DNA of 33,737 bases from Alistipes sp. (GTDB lineage: Bacteria; Bacteroidota; Bacteroidia; Bacteroidales; Rikenellaceae): assembly GCA_017474235.1 (NCBI GenBank), contig JAFVIB010000036.1, forward strand, positions 1 through 33,737, written 5' to 3'. Of this stretch, positions 6,904-16,607 are shown in pieces; the first letter of the stretch is position 1; each line of letters begins with the position of its first letter. The position numbers and the translations under genes were made by a program. The notes under the pieces are model-generated. The model was not told where the DNA came from and did not search any database. It saw nothing but the letters and a program-made list of their open reading frames with translations.

Positions 6904-8247
6904 CTCGAGACCCTTAAGCTTCTTATAAACAGCATTATACTGATTATACTTATCCATCACGCCCGGCTCATCGCGGAGAAGGAAGCATACGCTCTTAAGG
7001 AGCTGTGCGCAATCTACATTCTCAGGGTTGAGAGAGTGAGCCTTCTCGAGGTAAGGGATAGCTTCCATATATACTGAACGAACACGCTTACGCTCTACCA
7101 AATACTCATCCTGGCTTGTGAAGCTATCGAGCTTCTTATTGAACTCGCTATTCTCATAGTCGCCCTTCTCGATGTAGAAGTGACCGATGTAGTAGTTGGT
7201 ATCGAAGTCATTTGGCTTAAGCTCGTCAATCTTCTTGAATGATACGATACACTCATCAAAGTTCTTAAGTTTGTAGAATACGCGACCACGACCAAACCAC
7301 AAGTCAGGGTTATTAGGAGTCTCTGCAAGGAACTTATCAATCATATCGACAAGCTCTGCAGGGTCACCAACGCCCTCCTCAGCAGTGTAGAGAGACATCA
7401 GACCATCGAGGATACGCTCGCTCTTTGGGAACTTCTCGATACCCTCAAGCAGAGTCTCCTTTGCCTTGATAAGGTTCTGCTTATCGTCCTCGCGCTGACC
7501 ATAGTAGCAGTAGAAGAGGTAGTAGTAGAGGTTACCTGTCTCGTCCTGATAGCCAAGCTCAAGAGCCTTCTTGAGGTAGGTTACACCGTCTGCATAGTAC
7601 TTCTTGTTATCAGCACCGAGGATTGCAGAGAGCTGACCGGCATTGATGTACAAGTCAGGATTTGCCTTCTCATAGAGAGGAGTGTTCTGAAGCTCAATAG
7701 CCTTTACGAATGCATCGATAGCCACCTCATAGGCAGGGATAGAGGCACTAACCTCACCAAGCTGGATGTAGTGGTTCAGAGCGATATCAACGATAGGCTT
7801 AACCTTAGATACGCTCTTTGGATCGAGCTCCAAAGCCTTTGTTGCAGCCTCTACGATAACATCAAACATACCCTCCTTAATCTCACGAGTCTGAGACCAA
7901 GCGGCAATCTTATTATCCTTAACATAGACCTTTACCCAAGGATATACCAAAACTGTACGCTGCTGCTCGTCTGTAACAGTCTCAGTTGGTGTATCATTCA
8001 TAATCTGATTTAAGAATGTTACATCAAAATCTACATTGAGTGCCTTTGTTGGCTCAATGAGTGCATCGGTATATACCTTAGCACGGTTTACCCAAACTGA
8101 AGCCTTTGCAGACTTCTTTGCATCTACAACCTCAGCATCGCTCTTTGAGAGCTTTGCAAGAGTTGACTGCTCGTTGATTTTCTGTGCAGTAGCAGTTGGC
8201 ACTACCATTGCCATTACGGCTGCTACCATCAAGATAACTTTTTTCAT
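6901..8247 (-). CDS. Secreted tetratricopeptide-repeat protein
   Basis: The 448-residue protein starts with a clear signal peptide (MKKVILMVAAVMAMVVP, cleavage after ATAQ near residue 22) and has no lipobox, so it is likely periplasmic. Most of the rest is helical repeat. TPR-like units are visible around residues 180-240 (PDLYINAGQL, YLKKALELG), 250-280 (AKETLLEGIEKFP) and 300-350 (PDLWFGRGRVFYKLKNFDE, DTNYYIGHFYIEKGDY), ending with IPYLEKAHSLNPEN. TPR domains mediate protein-protein binding; the partner is unknown. The gene starts 20 bases after gyrA and is probably in the same transcript. Its stop codon is embedded in a palindromic repeat element. Confidence 0.85.
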   Translation of the reverse strand: MKKVILMVAAVMAMVVPTATAQKINEQSTLAKLSKSDAEVVDAKKSAKASVWVNRAKVYTDALIEPTKALNVDFDVTFLNQIMNDTPTETVTDEQQRTVLVYPWVKVYVKDNKIAAWSQTREIKEGMFDVIVEAATKALELDPKSVSKVKPIVDIALNHYIQLGEVSASIPAYEVAIDAFVKAIELQNTPLYEKANPDLYINAGQLSAILGADNKKYYADGVTYLKKALELGYQDETGNLYYYLFYCYYGQREDDKQNLIKAKETLLEGIEKFPKSERILDGLMSLYTAEEGVGDPAELVDMIDKFLAETPNNPDLWFGRGRVFYKLKNFDECIVSFKKIDELKPNDFDTNYYIGHFYIEKGDYENSEFNKKLDSFTSQDEYLVERKRVRSVYMEAIPYLEKAHSLNPENVDCAQLLKSVCFLLRDEPGVMDKYNQYNAVYKKLKGLE

Positions 8248-8267
8248 AGTATTAAAAAATTAGTTTG

Positions 8268-10829
8268 TTATTTATTCTCATTCTCTACATTGGCAACGCT
8301 CTCAACAGCCTCAACACCCTCAGTATTGACTACTGCATCAGCAGCTACCTCCTCAGCATCCTCGCTCTTTGGCACTGCCATAACAGATGCGATACTATCA
8401 CCCTCACGCAGGTTGATAATCTTCACACCCTGTGTTGCACGACCAGCAAGGCGAATCTGATCTACCGAGGTGCGGATTGTAAGACCCGAGCGGTTGATAA
8501 TCATCAAGTCGTTTTGGTCGGTTACAGCCTGAATAGATATAAGCTTACCGGTCTTATCGGTGATATTGATGGTCTTAACACCCTTACCACCACGGTTTGT
8601 AACACGGTACTCATCCAAATCTGTTCGCTTACCAAAGCCGTTCTCCGAGAGTACGAGTACATCCTGCTGTGAATCAGGCTCGATGCAAATCATACCGATA
8701 GCCTCATTGCCATCCTCAAGAGCGATGCCACGAACACCCATACTTGTACGACCTACAGGGCGGACAATCTCCTCATTGAAGCGAATAGCCTTACCCTCGC
8801 GTGAAGCAATCATCACCTCAGCCTTACCGCTGGTAAGTTTTGCCTCGATGAGCTGGTCGCCCTCACGGATAACGATTGCATTGACACCATTTGCACGAGG
8901 ACGGGAGTATGCCTCCAACTTGGTCTTCTTGACCGTACCATCCTTGGTACACATAATGATATAGTTGTTATTCACATACTCTGCATCGTTAAGACGCTTG
9001 CAGTTGATATATGCACGAACCTTATCATCCGGCTCAATCTGAATAACATTCTGTATTGCGCGACCCTTTGAAGCACGAGTACCCTCCGGAATCTCATATA
9101 CCTTGAGCCAATAGCAACGACCCTTCTCCGTAAAGAACATCATCGTATTGTGCATAGAGGCAACATAGATATGCTCGATAAAGTCCTCATCGCGTGTTGC
9201 ACTACCCTTAGCACCTACACCACCACGGTTTTGTGTACGATACTCAGAGAGTGATGTACGCTTAATATATCCGAGGTGAGAGATAGTGATAACCATATCC
9301 TCATCGGCATAGAAGTCCTCCGGATTGAACTCCTCTGAAGAGTAAACAATCTCTGAACGACGCTCATCGGCATAGTTCTCACGCACCTCAATCAGCTCGT
9401 CCTTAACAATCTTGAGCTGCAACTCCTCGCTGCCCAAAATAGCTGTAAACTCGGCAATGCTTGCCTCAAGAGCATCACGCTCTGCTGTGAGCTTACCGTG
9501 CTCAAGACCTGTCAGAGCACCCAAACGCATAGCTACGATAGCCGCAGCCTGAAGCTCGCTCAGTGAGAAACGCTCCATCAGAGCCTGACGAGCATCCTCC
9601 GGAGTTCGCTGTGCGCGAATAGTGTGTACAACATCGTCGATATTGTCCTGCGCAATGAGCAGACCCTGAACGATATGCAGACGGTCTTGCGCCACCTTCA
9701 AGTCGTGCTGTGTACGGCGAACAACCACCTGATGACGGTGATCTACGAAGTGGGCAATAAGCTGCTTGAGGTTGAGAAGCTCCGGACGACCATTTACAAG
9801 TGCAATATTGTTCACTGCAAATGACGACTGGAGTGTAGTATGCTTGAAGAGCATATTTACAACCACATTAGCAACTGCATCCTGCTTGAGCAGAACAACA
9901 AGACGGATACCGTCGCGATCTGATGACTCGTCGTTTACATCGGCAATGCCGTCAATCTTACCCTCCTTAATCAGCTTACCGATGCTGTCGCAAAGCTCAT
10001 CCTTGCGAACCATATACGGCATCTCGGTAAATACAATCTGCTGACGATTGTTCTTTGTAGTCTCAATCTCGTACTTAGCACGGATAACCACGCGACCACG
10101 ACCTGTCAGAAGTGCCTCCTTGATACCTGCATAGCCGTAGAGAATACCGCCGGTAGGGAAATCGGGACCCTTGACAAAGTGGAGCAGATCCTCGCACTCG
10201 CACTCAGGATTGTCGATATATGCACAGCAGGCATCTACAACCTCTCCCAAATTGTGCGGAGCCATATTTGTAGCCATACCTACCGCAATACCGCTTGCAC
10301 CATTTACCAGCAGCAACGGAATCCTTGTAGGCAAGACTGTCGGCTCAAGCTCCTCGCCATCGAAGTTCGGAGTCCAATCGATAGTCTGCTTATCAATATC
10401 TGCCATAACCTCGGCAGAAATCTTCTGCAATCGAGCCTCTGTATAACGCATCGCAGCCGGAGAGTCACCATCCATCGAACCGAAGTTACCCTGACCATCT
10501 ACAAGCGGATAACGCATAGCCCACGGCTGAGCCATACGACACATTGCATCATAGACAGATGAGTCACCGTGTGGGTGGAACTTACCGAGCACATCTCCGA
10601 CAATACGAGCCGACTTTCGCGTCTCCTTGTCGTAGTAAAGATGCAGATGCTCGCTCATATCAAACAAGATACGACGGTGCACCGGCTTGAGTCCGTCACG
10701 AACATCCGGCAAAGCACGCGAAACAATTACCGACATCGAATAGTTGATGTAGGCGGTCTTCATCTGCTCCTCGATATTCACTCTATCGATTCTGCCGACA
10801 AGACCCTTATTCATCTCTTCCAATTCCAT
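8268..10829 (-). CDS. gyrA: DNA gyrase subunit A
   Basis: At 853 residues this is a full-length GyrA, the breakage-reunion subunit of the A2B2 gyrase that introduces negative supercoils. The N-terminal domain is typical: [17 protein letters not shown] near 37-53, the quinolone-determining region [12 protein letters not shown] near 85-96, and the catalytic tyrosine Y129 in [10 protein letters not shown]. Positions equivalent to E. coli Ser83 and Asp87 are Ser90 and Asp94, the susceptible residues. The C-terminal beta-pinwheel repeats are present, with a GyrA box of QNRGGVG in place of QRRGGKG. The last 35 residues are acidic and low in complexity. I assign gyrase rather than ParC from the length and box. 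A TPR gene follows after 20 bases. Confidence 0.95.
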   Translation of the reverse strand: MELEEMNKGLVGRIDRVNIEEQMKTAYINYSMSVIVSRALPDVRDGLKPVHRRILFDMSEHLHLYYDKETRKSARIVGDVLGKFHPHGDSSVYDAMCRMAQPWAMRYPLVDGQGNFGSMDGDSPAAMRYTEARLQKISAEVMADIDKQTIDWTPNFDGEELEPTVLPTRIPLLLVNGASGIAVGMATNMAPHNLGEVVDACCAYIDNPECECEDLLHFVKGPDFPTGGILYGYAGIKEALLTGRGRVVIRAKYEIETTKNNRQQIVFTEMPYMVRKDELCDSIGKLIKEGKIDGIADVNDESSDRDGIRLVVLLKQDAVANVVVNMLFKHTTLQSSFAVNNIALVNGRPELLNLKQLIAHFVDHRHQVVVRRTQHDLKVAQDRLHIVQGLLIAQDNIDDVVHTIRAQRTPEDARQALMERFSLSELQAAAIVAMRLGALTGLEHGKLTAERDALEASIAEFTAILGSEELQLKIVKDELIEVRENYADERRSEIVYSSEEFNPEDFYADEDMVITISHLGYIKRTSLSEYRTQNRGGVGAKGSATRDEDFIEHIYVASMHNTMMFFTEKGRCYWLKVYEIPEGTRASKGRAIQNVIQIEPDDKVRAYINCKRLNDAEYVNNNYIIMCTKDGTVKKTKLEAYSRPRANGVNAIVIREGDQLIEAKLTSGKAEVMIASREGKAIRFNEEIVRPVGRTSMGVRGIALEDGNEAIGMICIEPDSQQDVLVLSENGFGKRTDLDEYRVTNRGGKGVKTINITDKTGKLISIQAVTDQNDLMIINRSGLTIRTSVDQIRLAGRATQGVKIINLREGDSIASVMAVPKSEDAEEVAADAVVNTEGVEAVESVANVENENK

Positions 10830-10875
10830 AATATAATTTTTAATACGCTATTTCTGTATCCTTATAATACACGCG

Positions 10876-10906
10876 CAAAAATAGCGAAAATTTTCGATTT
10901 TGGCAA
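10876..10906 (-). promoter_or_regulatory. Likely gyrA promoter
   Basis: On the minus strand, TATTTTTG (10876-10883) lies 20 bases downstream of a TTG (10904-10906). It is about 46 bases upstream of the gyrA ATG. The -7 box fits TAnnTTTG; the -33 box is partial. Confidence 0.5.
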
Positions 10907-10995
10907 CTTTGCCGCAATCTTTTCGGCTCTTTTTATAAAATAACGGAGAAATTTTGCGATTATTGCCCGTTTTTGGGCGTTTTTAGGACATCTGT

Positions 10996-12906
10996 CTATT
11001 TTTCCGACCCCCTGTCGGCTACAAGAGCGACATCTCCCGCGTCGGAGATAGTAATAGCACCACTCTCTGCCATTTTAGAGAGCGCAGCACTAATTTTCTG
11101 CGGTGGCAGCTGTATGGCGTGGGCTATATCGCGCAAGGTGGAGTTACCCTTGACAAGTATCTTTTCGACCTCTCTTTCTATATCGGCACTCTCAACGCCC
11201 CTTTTTTTGGCAAGGCATATATCACAGCAACCGCACGGCTCTGCCGATGTATCGCCAAAGTATCGCTGAATGACCACACTACGGCACTGGCTGTTATTGT
11301 CTGCATACTCTATCATCGTATCAAAGCGCGCCATCATCTGAGCCTTACGCTCCGAGTAGGTCTTTGGCGCAATATAGAGGTCGGCAGGTGGCAGTCGCTC
11401 CTCGTTCATACAAATCATAGGCGAGCTATTTGCCGGCACATAACGGATTATCTGCCTAATCCACAGCTCTTTAAGCGACTCGCGCACCTCTACCGGATGG
11501 AGCTTGGCTGCCGAGGCTATCTCCATCTCATCAATGGCTCTAAACTCGGTAAATACACCGCTATAAAATCGAAGTATTGTAAGCATCACAAGCTCCGTGC
11601 GCTTACTTACATCGATGTTATAGAGGTCATCTCGCCCGACCCTGAATATAACTCTTGCAGGGTTCTCTGCAACCTCAACATAGGTCAAATACTCATTTCT
11701 CTCAAGCAGGTCTATCGCCCCAAGAACAACCGTCGGGAAGTAGTGGTACTTGGCACAGAAGTCGTGGATATTGAATATATATTTGTGCCCCTTGCCATCC
11801 CCTATCGCTATCATAAGGAACGAGCAGAGCTCATTATATATCTGCTTGACAACATCTATTGGCGGAAAACTGCTATCAAGTCTGCGACCCACAGCCCTAT
11901 AATCCTCTGCCGAGACAAGCAGTGTCGCATAGCTACGCTTGCCATCACGACCCGCGCGACCCGCCTCCTGATAGTAGCTCTCCATATTGTCACACAGTGT
12001 GTAGTGGACCACAAAGCGGACATCGCTCTTGTCTATACCCATACCGAAGGCATTTGTGGCAACCATAACTCGCACCTTGCCCTCTACCCACTCATCCTGA
12101 CGGATAGAACGCTCCTCGGCAGGTAACCCGCCGTGGTAGTAAGATGCGCTAATACCCTGCTGCTGAAGAAATTCGGCAAGTTGCTCGGCTGTATTTCGCT
12201 TACGCACATAGACAATACCCGAGCCGGCAACACCACCGATAATACGCAGCAGCTGCTCCTCCTTGTCATCAACCTTTCTTACAACATACGACAGATTTGG
12301 GCGGGCAAAAGAGCTGCGCAAGACCCTCTTTCGGTCAAACTTAAGCTGCGCCATTATATCATCCGCAACCCTATCTGTTGCCGAGGCTGTAAGTGCCAAC
12401 ACAGTCACATCGGGCTGAAGCTCTCGCAACCGCGCAATATGCAGATAGGCAGGGCGGAAGTCGTAGCCCCACTGCGATATACAGTGCGCCTCATCGACCG
12501 CTATCAGAGAGAGATTCATTCGCCTTACACGCAACTGAAATATATCAGAATTCAGACGCTCAGGCGAGACATAGAGAAACTTTATATCGCCATAGACACA
12601 GTTATCAAGCAATCTATCAATCTTCTTGCGCGACAGACCCGAGTGTATCGCCACCGCCTGTATGCCCCTTGCGCGCAGACCATCTACTTGGTCCTTCATC
12701 AGCGCAATAAGAGGGGTAATGACAATACATAGCCCCTCACTGACAAGAGTGGGCAGCTGATATGTTATCGACTTACCGCCACCTGTCGGCATAAGGGCAA
12801 GGGTATCCTTCCCCGAAAGGACAGACGATATTATCTCGTACTGCATCTCTCGGAAGCCCTCGTAACCCCAATATTGCCGTAGCGCGGCAAGTAATTTCTC
12901 TCTCAT
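10996..12906 (-). CDS. recQ: RecQ-family ATP-dependent DNA helicase
   Basis: The protein has 636 residues. RecQ unwinds DNA 3' to 5' and acts in recombination and fork repair. Motif 0 is FREMQYEII near residue 18, Walker A is PTGGGKS (K45), Walker B is VDEAHCISQWGYDFR at about 137-151, and motif VI is YYQEAGRAGRDGK. The zinc-binding cysteines appear as NSQCRS and CGCCDIC. After the zinc and winged-helix regions, the last 65 residues (REVEKILVKGNSTLRDIAHAI...) look like a further small winged-helix fold, and I see no HRDC domain. The promoter is not obvious; the gene is divergent from the acetyltransferase. Confidence 0.92.
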   Translation of the reverse strand: MREKLLAALRQYWGYEGFREMQYEIISSVLSGKDTLALMPTGGGKSITYQLPTLVSEGLCIVITPLIALMKDQVDGLRARGIQAVAIHSGLSRKKIDRLLDNCVYGDIKFLYVSPERLNSDIFQLRVRRMNLSLIAVDEAHCISQWGYDFRPAYLHIARLRELQPDVTVLALTASATDRVADDIMAQLKFDRKRVLRSSFARPNLSYVVRKVDDKEEQLLRIIGGVAGSGIVYVRKRNTAEQLAEFLQQQGISASYYHGGLPAEERSIRQDEWVEGKVRVMVATNAFGMGIDKSDVRFVVHYTLCDNMESYYQEAGRAGRDGKRSYATLLVSAEDYRAVGRRLDSSFPPIDVVKQIYNELCSFLMIAIGDGKGHKYIFNIHDFCAKYHYFPTVVLGAIDLLERNEYLTYVEVAENPARVIFRVGRDDLYNIDVSKRTELVMLTILRFYSGVFTEFRAIDEMEIASAAKLHPVEVRESLKELWIRQIIRYVPANSSPMICMNEERLPPADLYIAPKTYSERKAQMMARFDTMIEYADNNSQCRSVVIQRYFGDTSAEPCGCCDICLAKKRGVESADIEREVEKILVKGNSTLRDIAHAIQLPPQKISAALSKMAESGAITISDAGDVALVADRGSEK

Positions 12907-12961
12907 CGGTCGCTAAATTACACTTTTTTTTGCAGACTGACGATTTTTTCAACGAAAATTG

Positions 12962-12969
12962 TATCTTTG
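12962..12969 (+). promoter_or_regulatory. -7 box of the maa-ruvA unit
   Basis: TATCTTTG lies 19 bases before the ATG at 12989. No good -33 box is visible at the usual spacing. It decides the start at 12989 over an in-frame TTG at 12959 upstream of the box. Confidence 0.55.
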
Positions 12970-12988
12970 TAGGCAAAAGAGCAAAACT

Positions 12989-13543
12989 ATGAAGAGTGAA
13001 TTTGAGAAGATGATGGCTGGAGAGTTGTACAACTTCCACGACCCCGAGGTCAATGCCGCCTTCGCCCGCAGCAAGGAGATACTTGTCAAGCTCAACAATA
13101 TGACCCGTCGCGACCCCGACTTCCCGAAGGTGCTGCGCGAGCTTATTCCCAATATGCCCGAGAGTTCGACCATCTCTGTACCTTTCTACTGCGATGTAGG
13201 TTTCCGCATCAAGGTCGGAGAGCACTCCTTTATCAATAAGAACTGCACCTTCCTCGACTCCGGAGGTATCACTATCGGCAACTACACCAAGATTGGTCCA
13301 AACTGCGGTTTCTACACCCCGCAACACCCTACAAACTACCTCGAGCGTCGCAAGCCTATCGAGACCGGTATGCCTATCAAAATTGGCGACGACTGCTGGA
13401 TTGGCGGCAGTGTTACTATATGCCCGGGAGTGACCATTGGCAACCGCTGCATCATCGCTGCCGGAAGTGTTGTTATCAAAGATATTCCCGATGACTCATT
13501 AGCTGCGGGAAATCCGGCTGTTGTAAAGAAAAAGTTACTATAA
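12989..13543 (+). CDS. Maltose O-acetyltransferase-type enzyme (LbH family)
   Basis: The 184-residue cytoplasmic protein belongs to the left-handed beta-helix acetyltransferases of the NodL/LacA/Maa group, which move acetyl from acetyl-CoA to a sugar hydroxyl. The N-terminal Mac domain (MKSEFEKMMAGELYNFHDPE) is followed by hexapeptide repeats (GGITIGNYTKIGPNC, MPIKIGDDCWIGGSVTI, CPGVTIGNRCIIAAGSVV). The catalytic His lies in YTPQHPTN near residue 112. It ends LAAGNPAVVKK, the usual acetyl-CoA-binding tail of the family. The sugar acceptor is unknown. ruvA follows after 11 bases. Confidence 0.88.
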   Translation: MKSEFEKMMAGELYNFHDPEVNAAFARSKEILVKLNNMTRRDPDFPKVLRELIPNMPESSTISVPFYCDVGFRIKVGEHSFINKNCTFLDSGGITIGNYTKIGPNCGFYTPQHPTNYLERRKPIETGMPIKIGDDCWIGGSVTICPGVTIGNRCIIAAGSVVIKDIPDDSLAAGNPAVVKKKLL

Positions 13544-13554
13544 ATCAGACTATT

Positions 13555-14145
13555 ATGTACGAATATATCACAGGTCGTCTTGCAGAGGTTGCACCGACAT
13601 ACGCAGTTGTTGAAGCCGGTGGCATCGGTTACTTTATAAACATCTCGCTACAGACCTACTCAGAGATTGAGAATAGCGAAAATACAACCCTCTATCTCCA
13701 CTACATCGTCCGCGAAGATGCGCAGATTCTCTACGGCTTTGCCACAAAGGCAGAGCGCGAACTGTTCCGACTGCTGATAGGTGTCTCGGGCGTGGGTGGC
13801 AACACTGCTCGAATGATTCAATCGACCTACTCTCCATCGGAGTTGCGTAATATTATCGGCACGGGAAATGCCGTACTGCTGAAGAATGTCAAGGGCTTGG
13901 GTCTTAAGACTGCACAGAAGATTATCGTCGAGCTGAGTGGCAAGATGGTCGAGCTGAAGGGCGACGAGAAGGGCGCAGGCAAGGTTATTGCTATTGATAA
14001 CGAGAACTTTAGCGAGGCTCTCTCGGCTCTTGTTATGCTCGGTTTCCAAAAGAGCGCATCAGAAAAGGTACTCAAAAAGCTCTTCAAGGAGAGTCCCGAT
14101 ATGCGGGTCGAGGAGGCTGTCCGCCTTGCCCTCAAACAACTGTAG
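13555..14145 (+). CDS. ruvA: Holliday junction DNA helicase subunit RuvA
   Basis: The 196-residue protein has the family length. RuvA tetramers bind four-way junctions and recruit RuvB for branch migration. Domain I is the N-terminal OB fold (MYEYITGRLAEVAPTYAVVEAGGIGY). Two helix-hairpin-helix motifs follow: LLIGVSGVGGNTARMI near 78-93 and LKNVKGLGLKTAQKII near 108-123. The flexible linker is short, and the C-terminal domain III (ALSALVMLGFQKSASEKVL) should contact RuvB. Neither ruvB nor ruvC is adjacent. It is expressed with the acetyltransferase upstream; a palindromic repeat element lies 130 bases downstream. Confidence 0.95.
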   Translation: MYEYITGRLAEVAPTYAVVEAGGIGYFINISLQTYSEIENSENTTLYLHYIVREDAQILYGFATKAERELFRLLIGVSGVGGNTARMIQSTYSPSELRNIIGTGNAVLLKNVKGLGLKTAQKIIVELSGKMVELKGDEKGAGKVIAIDNENFSEALSALVMLGFQKSASEKVLKKLFKESPDMRVEEAVRLALKQL

Positions 14146-14274
14146 AGTTTAGACAAGCGCAGGTCAGACGCGCGACTTACCTACTTTCAAGGTGGTCCCC
14201 CGAAACAAAATAGTGCGCATCAGCGACGACGGTGTTAGGGGAATTTTCCTAAAGCTCCGTTCACTTTCTGCACC

Positions 14275-14404
14275 ATTTTATCGTCAAAATGCGGTAGATG
14301 CCACGCTCGGCAAAAATACCCGCGAAGGGACATACTATGCGTATTTCCCTTTGCGGGTACTTTTTGTTAGCGGCAGCAGGTACCGTATTTTCACGATAAA
14401 ATTT
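14275..14404. repeat. Palindromic repeat element, copy 4 (~130 bp)
   Basis: This is one of the cleanest copies. The outer arms ATTTTATCGTCAAAATGCGG (14275-14294) and CCGTATTTTCACGATAAAAT (14383-14402) match as inverted repeats at 18 of 20 positions. The core is CCCGCGAAGGGA (14319-14330) / TCCCTTTGCGGG (14346-14357). The intermediate arms GCTCGGCAAAAAT and TTTTTGTTAGCGGC also correspond. It sits between ruvA and the FKBP lipoprotein operon, and its right end overlaps the -33 box at 14403-14406. Confidence 0.85.
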
Positions 14405-14434
14405 TGTATTATTGGGTAATATTTAATATCTTTG
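14403..14434 (+). promoter_or_regulatory. Promoter of the FKBP-protease operon
   Basis: TTTG (14403-14406), a 20-base spacer and TATCTTTG (14427-14434) form a full Bacteroidota promoter. The -7 box ends eight bases before the ATG at 14443, so the transcript has almost no leader. The -33 box is contributed by the end of the palindromic element. Confidence 0.7.
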
Positions 14435-14442
14435 CGCGTTAT

Positions 14443-15051
14443 ATGGCTGTGAAAGGATTGATATATATGGCGATGATTGCATCTGTGATGTTTTGCGGGT
14501 GTGAGAATGATGTGGATATGCTGACAACACAGAAGGATGAGATTGTCAAGTATCTGACCACATCACGCCGTATGGTTGCGCAGGAGGAGGTAGGAACGGT
14601 AATTGAGAACAATCCACCGTTCTATACAGCCTTTGGGCAGTCGGTATATCGTCATATAACCAACTTCTACGACGAGGGTCGTGAGGAGTGGAGCGAGGTT
14701 GGTGCTACGAGCACTGTGAATATCAACTTCAGTGCCTATGTATTTGGTGGCTCGGAGCCTACGGTGAGTGACATATATTGGTCGAACATTCCGGCGGTAA
14801 TCTCCGAGGTGGAGGCTATGGGTGGCAATAAGTACAGCGACCTTATATGGGAGGATAGACCGCTGACCATTCAGTTGGGTCGTGGCGAGGCTATCAGAGG
14901 GCTTGAGGAGGCTCTTATAGGTTGCAGAGACCAAGATTCGGTGCAGGTATATATGACCTCGGAGGCTGCTTATGGCAAGGCGATAATCGGCTCGGTGCCG
15001 AAGAACAGCCCTGTGGCGTGGTATATTAAGATTTTGAATGTAACAAAATAG
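14443..15051 (+). CDS. FKBP-type peptidyl-prolyl isomerase lipoprotein
   Basis: From the ATG at 14443 the protein has 202 residues. It has a short lipoprotein-type signal (LIYMAMIASVMFCGC, probable lipidated Cys near 20), so it should be anchored in the cell envelope. The C-terminal half is a recognisable FKBP domain: IQLGRGEAIRGLEEALIGC near 145-163, YMTSEAAYGKAIIGSVP, and the closing strand PVAWYIKILNV. These correspond to the GWDEGL, AYG and P-x-F/W-x-I/V elements. It is the first gene of a three-gene secreted operon, with four bases to the next start. The domain probably assists folding of exported proteins; isomerase activity is not certain because several active-site aromatics differ. 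Confidence 0.75.
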   Translation: MAVKGLIYMAMIASVMFCGCENDVDMLTTQKDEIVKYLTTSRRMVAQEEVGTVIENNPPFYTAFGQSVYRHITNFYDEGREEWSEVGATSTVNINFSAYVFGGSEPTVSDIYWSNIPAVISEVEAMGGNKYSDLIWEDRPLTIQLGRGEAIRGLEEALIGCRDQDSVQVYMTSEAAYGKAIIGSVPKNSPVAWYIKILNVTK

Positions 15052-15055
15052 AGAT

Positions 15056-16603
15056 ATGAGGACTATTATAACGCTTTTAATTACACTCTTTGCTCTCAGC
15101 TCTTGTGTTAAGGAGCCTGAGTACTCGGGTAAGGACTTCGAGGCACGCTCACTGAAGGCGTGGATGAAGAAGAATCGTCCTGACCTTATGGGTAACTATC
15201 AGAGCGAGGGGGGTTACTATGTAGATGTACTCGAGTGGGGTGATGAATCTACTCCTGCATCGGGTAATGACTTTGGCTCGCTGCCGATTATGGAGCAGGA
15301 TACCTGTTGGGTATATTACAACCTTACAGGTTATGACCTTGACGGAAACCTCTGCTCTACCCGCAACGAGGTACTTGCCCGTATGCAGGCAACTTATGCC
15401 GACCGTACCCACTATGCGCCATTCGGAAACTTCTGCGGAAAGAATGAGTACTATGCCATTGTCGAGGGTAGCTATCTTGCATCTCGCAATGAGATTACGC
15501 TTGCCGATGATTATGTGTCTGAGCACTCGGCTATCTGCAAATCTACAAAGTTAAAGTTGCGCAAGGGCACAAAGGTACGCCTATATCTCGCCTCTACAAT
15601 CGGTTATGGCTCTAATGGTTCATCTGCCGAGGGTGGCTATGAGGGTCAATATGCACTCGACCCGAGTGTGCCGATGATTCTCGACCTTGAGGTTGTCAGA
15701 GTTATCAAAAACCCTTCTGACAACGAGCTTGAGATGGTTGAACAGGTTGTAAAGAAGAGCAATGAGGGCAGCGACGAGGCTGTTTGGTTGCAGATTGAGA
15801 ACAAGGGTGACGAGGAGAGTGACGAGAATGGCGACACTGCTGAGGATTCGTCTGACACAGAGGATACTGAGGGGGATAGTACGGAGAGCAAGTACCACGA
15901 GGGTATCTACTACACCACAGCCTTCCGTCCTGATGACAACTTTGAGCATCTGAACTATGTTCGTCCCGATGTGGCAGGTATTGGCAACCCATATAAGGAC
16001 TCAAAGCGTTTTGCCGATATGGCAGAGTTTGACAAGAAGTTATGGGATATTCTCGACAAGAAGTTTGCCGACCAAATTAAGAGTACCTCTGAGGAGGATG
16101 CAAAGGAGGTTGGCGAGGAGAATGCCGCTATGATTTGGTATGTAGGTCGTTTCCTCGACGGCTTTATCTTTGACACTAACATTCAGGAGGTCAAAGAGTT
16201 GGCTTTCAATGAGGATGAGTCTGCCGAGGCTATCTCATACTCTGTCGAGTCAAATAAGGATGACTACATCAACGCGTGGGCACTCGGTGTTCCGAAGTTG
16301 CGCTATGGTCGTTGGGGTGCGATTATTACCACCTCGGGTTATGCATACGGCACAAGTGGCGTATCGGGCTCTACAACTACAAGCAGTTCAACAGCCTCTT
16401 ACAACGCCCTTGCAAACCTCTACAACTACTACAGTATGACCAGCTCGTCGTACTACAACCCTTATAGCTACTACAACTACTATAACTACTACGGTGGCTA
16501 TAACAATTACTACAACTATGAGGAGACAACCTCGACTATCGACACTGAGATTGCCCCTTATACGCCGTTAGTATTCTATATCTTCATTGAACCAATGGAG
16601 TAA
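15056..16603 (+). CDS. Lipoprotein with two FKBP-like domains and a Tyr/Asn-rich insertion
   Basis: The 515-residue protein begins MRTIITLLITLFALSSC, a good lipobox with Cys17. I see two degenerate FKBP-like domains. The first (about 100-225) has KLRKGTKVRLYLASTIGYG, then YALDPSVPMILDLEVVRVI. An acidic Asp/Glu/Ser linker (about 240-285) follows. The second (about 300-515) has GVPKLRYGRWGAIITTSGYAYG and ends APYTPLVFYIFIEP. Between the last two motifs, where FKBPs have the 80s loop, about 60 residues of Ser/Thr then Tyr/Asn repeats (YYNPYSYYNYYNYYGGY) are inserted. The upstream neighbour has one such domain. Role: probable surface or periplasmic folding factor; the domain assignment is inferred from motif order. 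Confidence 0.6.
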   Translation: MRTIITLLITLFALSSCVKEPEYSGKDFEARSLKAWMKKNRPDLMGNYQSEGGYYVDVLEWGDESTPASGNDFGSLPIMEQDTCWVYYNLTGYDLDGNLCSTRNEVLARMQATYADRTHYAPFGNFCGKNEYYAIVEGSYLASRNEITLADDYVSEHSAICKSTKLKLRKGTKVRLYLASTIGYGSNGSSAEGGYEGQYALDPSVPMILDLEVVRVIKNPSDNELEMVEQVVKKSNEGSDEAVWLQIENKGDEESDENGDTAEDSSDTEDTEGDSTESKYHEGIYYTTAFRPDDNFEHLNYVRPDVAGIGNPYKDSKRFADMAEFDKKLWDILDKKFADQIKSTSEEDAKEVGEENAAMIWYVGRFLDGFIFDTNIQEVKELAFNEDESAEAISYSVESNKDDYINAWALGVPKLRYGRWGAIITTSGYAYGTSGVSGSTTTSSSTASYNALANLYNYYSMTSSSYYNPYSYYNYYNYYGGYNNYYNYEETTSTIDTEIAPYTPLVFYIFIEPME

Positions 16604-16607
16604 GGCA

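Noticed and set aside
10540-10580. Quinolone-resistance changes in gyrA
   Set aside because: The positions equivalent to Ser83 and Asp87 are still Ser90 and Asp94.
11119-12126. A 335-codon open frame antisense to recQ
   Set aside because: It is a shadow of the RecQ coding strand with no recognisable motifs.
14275-14404. Integron attC site
   Set aside because: The site lies after a gene and is palindromic, but GTTAGCG does not fit the GTTRRRY core and there is no integron integrase or cassette array.
14192-14419. A 75-codon open frame across the element at 14275
   Set aside because: It reads through the palindrome and has no start context; the DNA symmetry explains the sequence.
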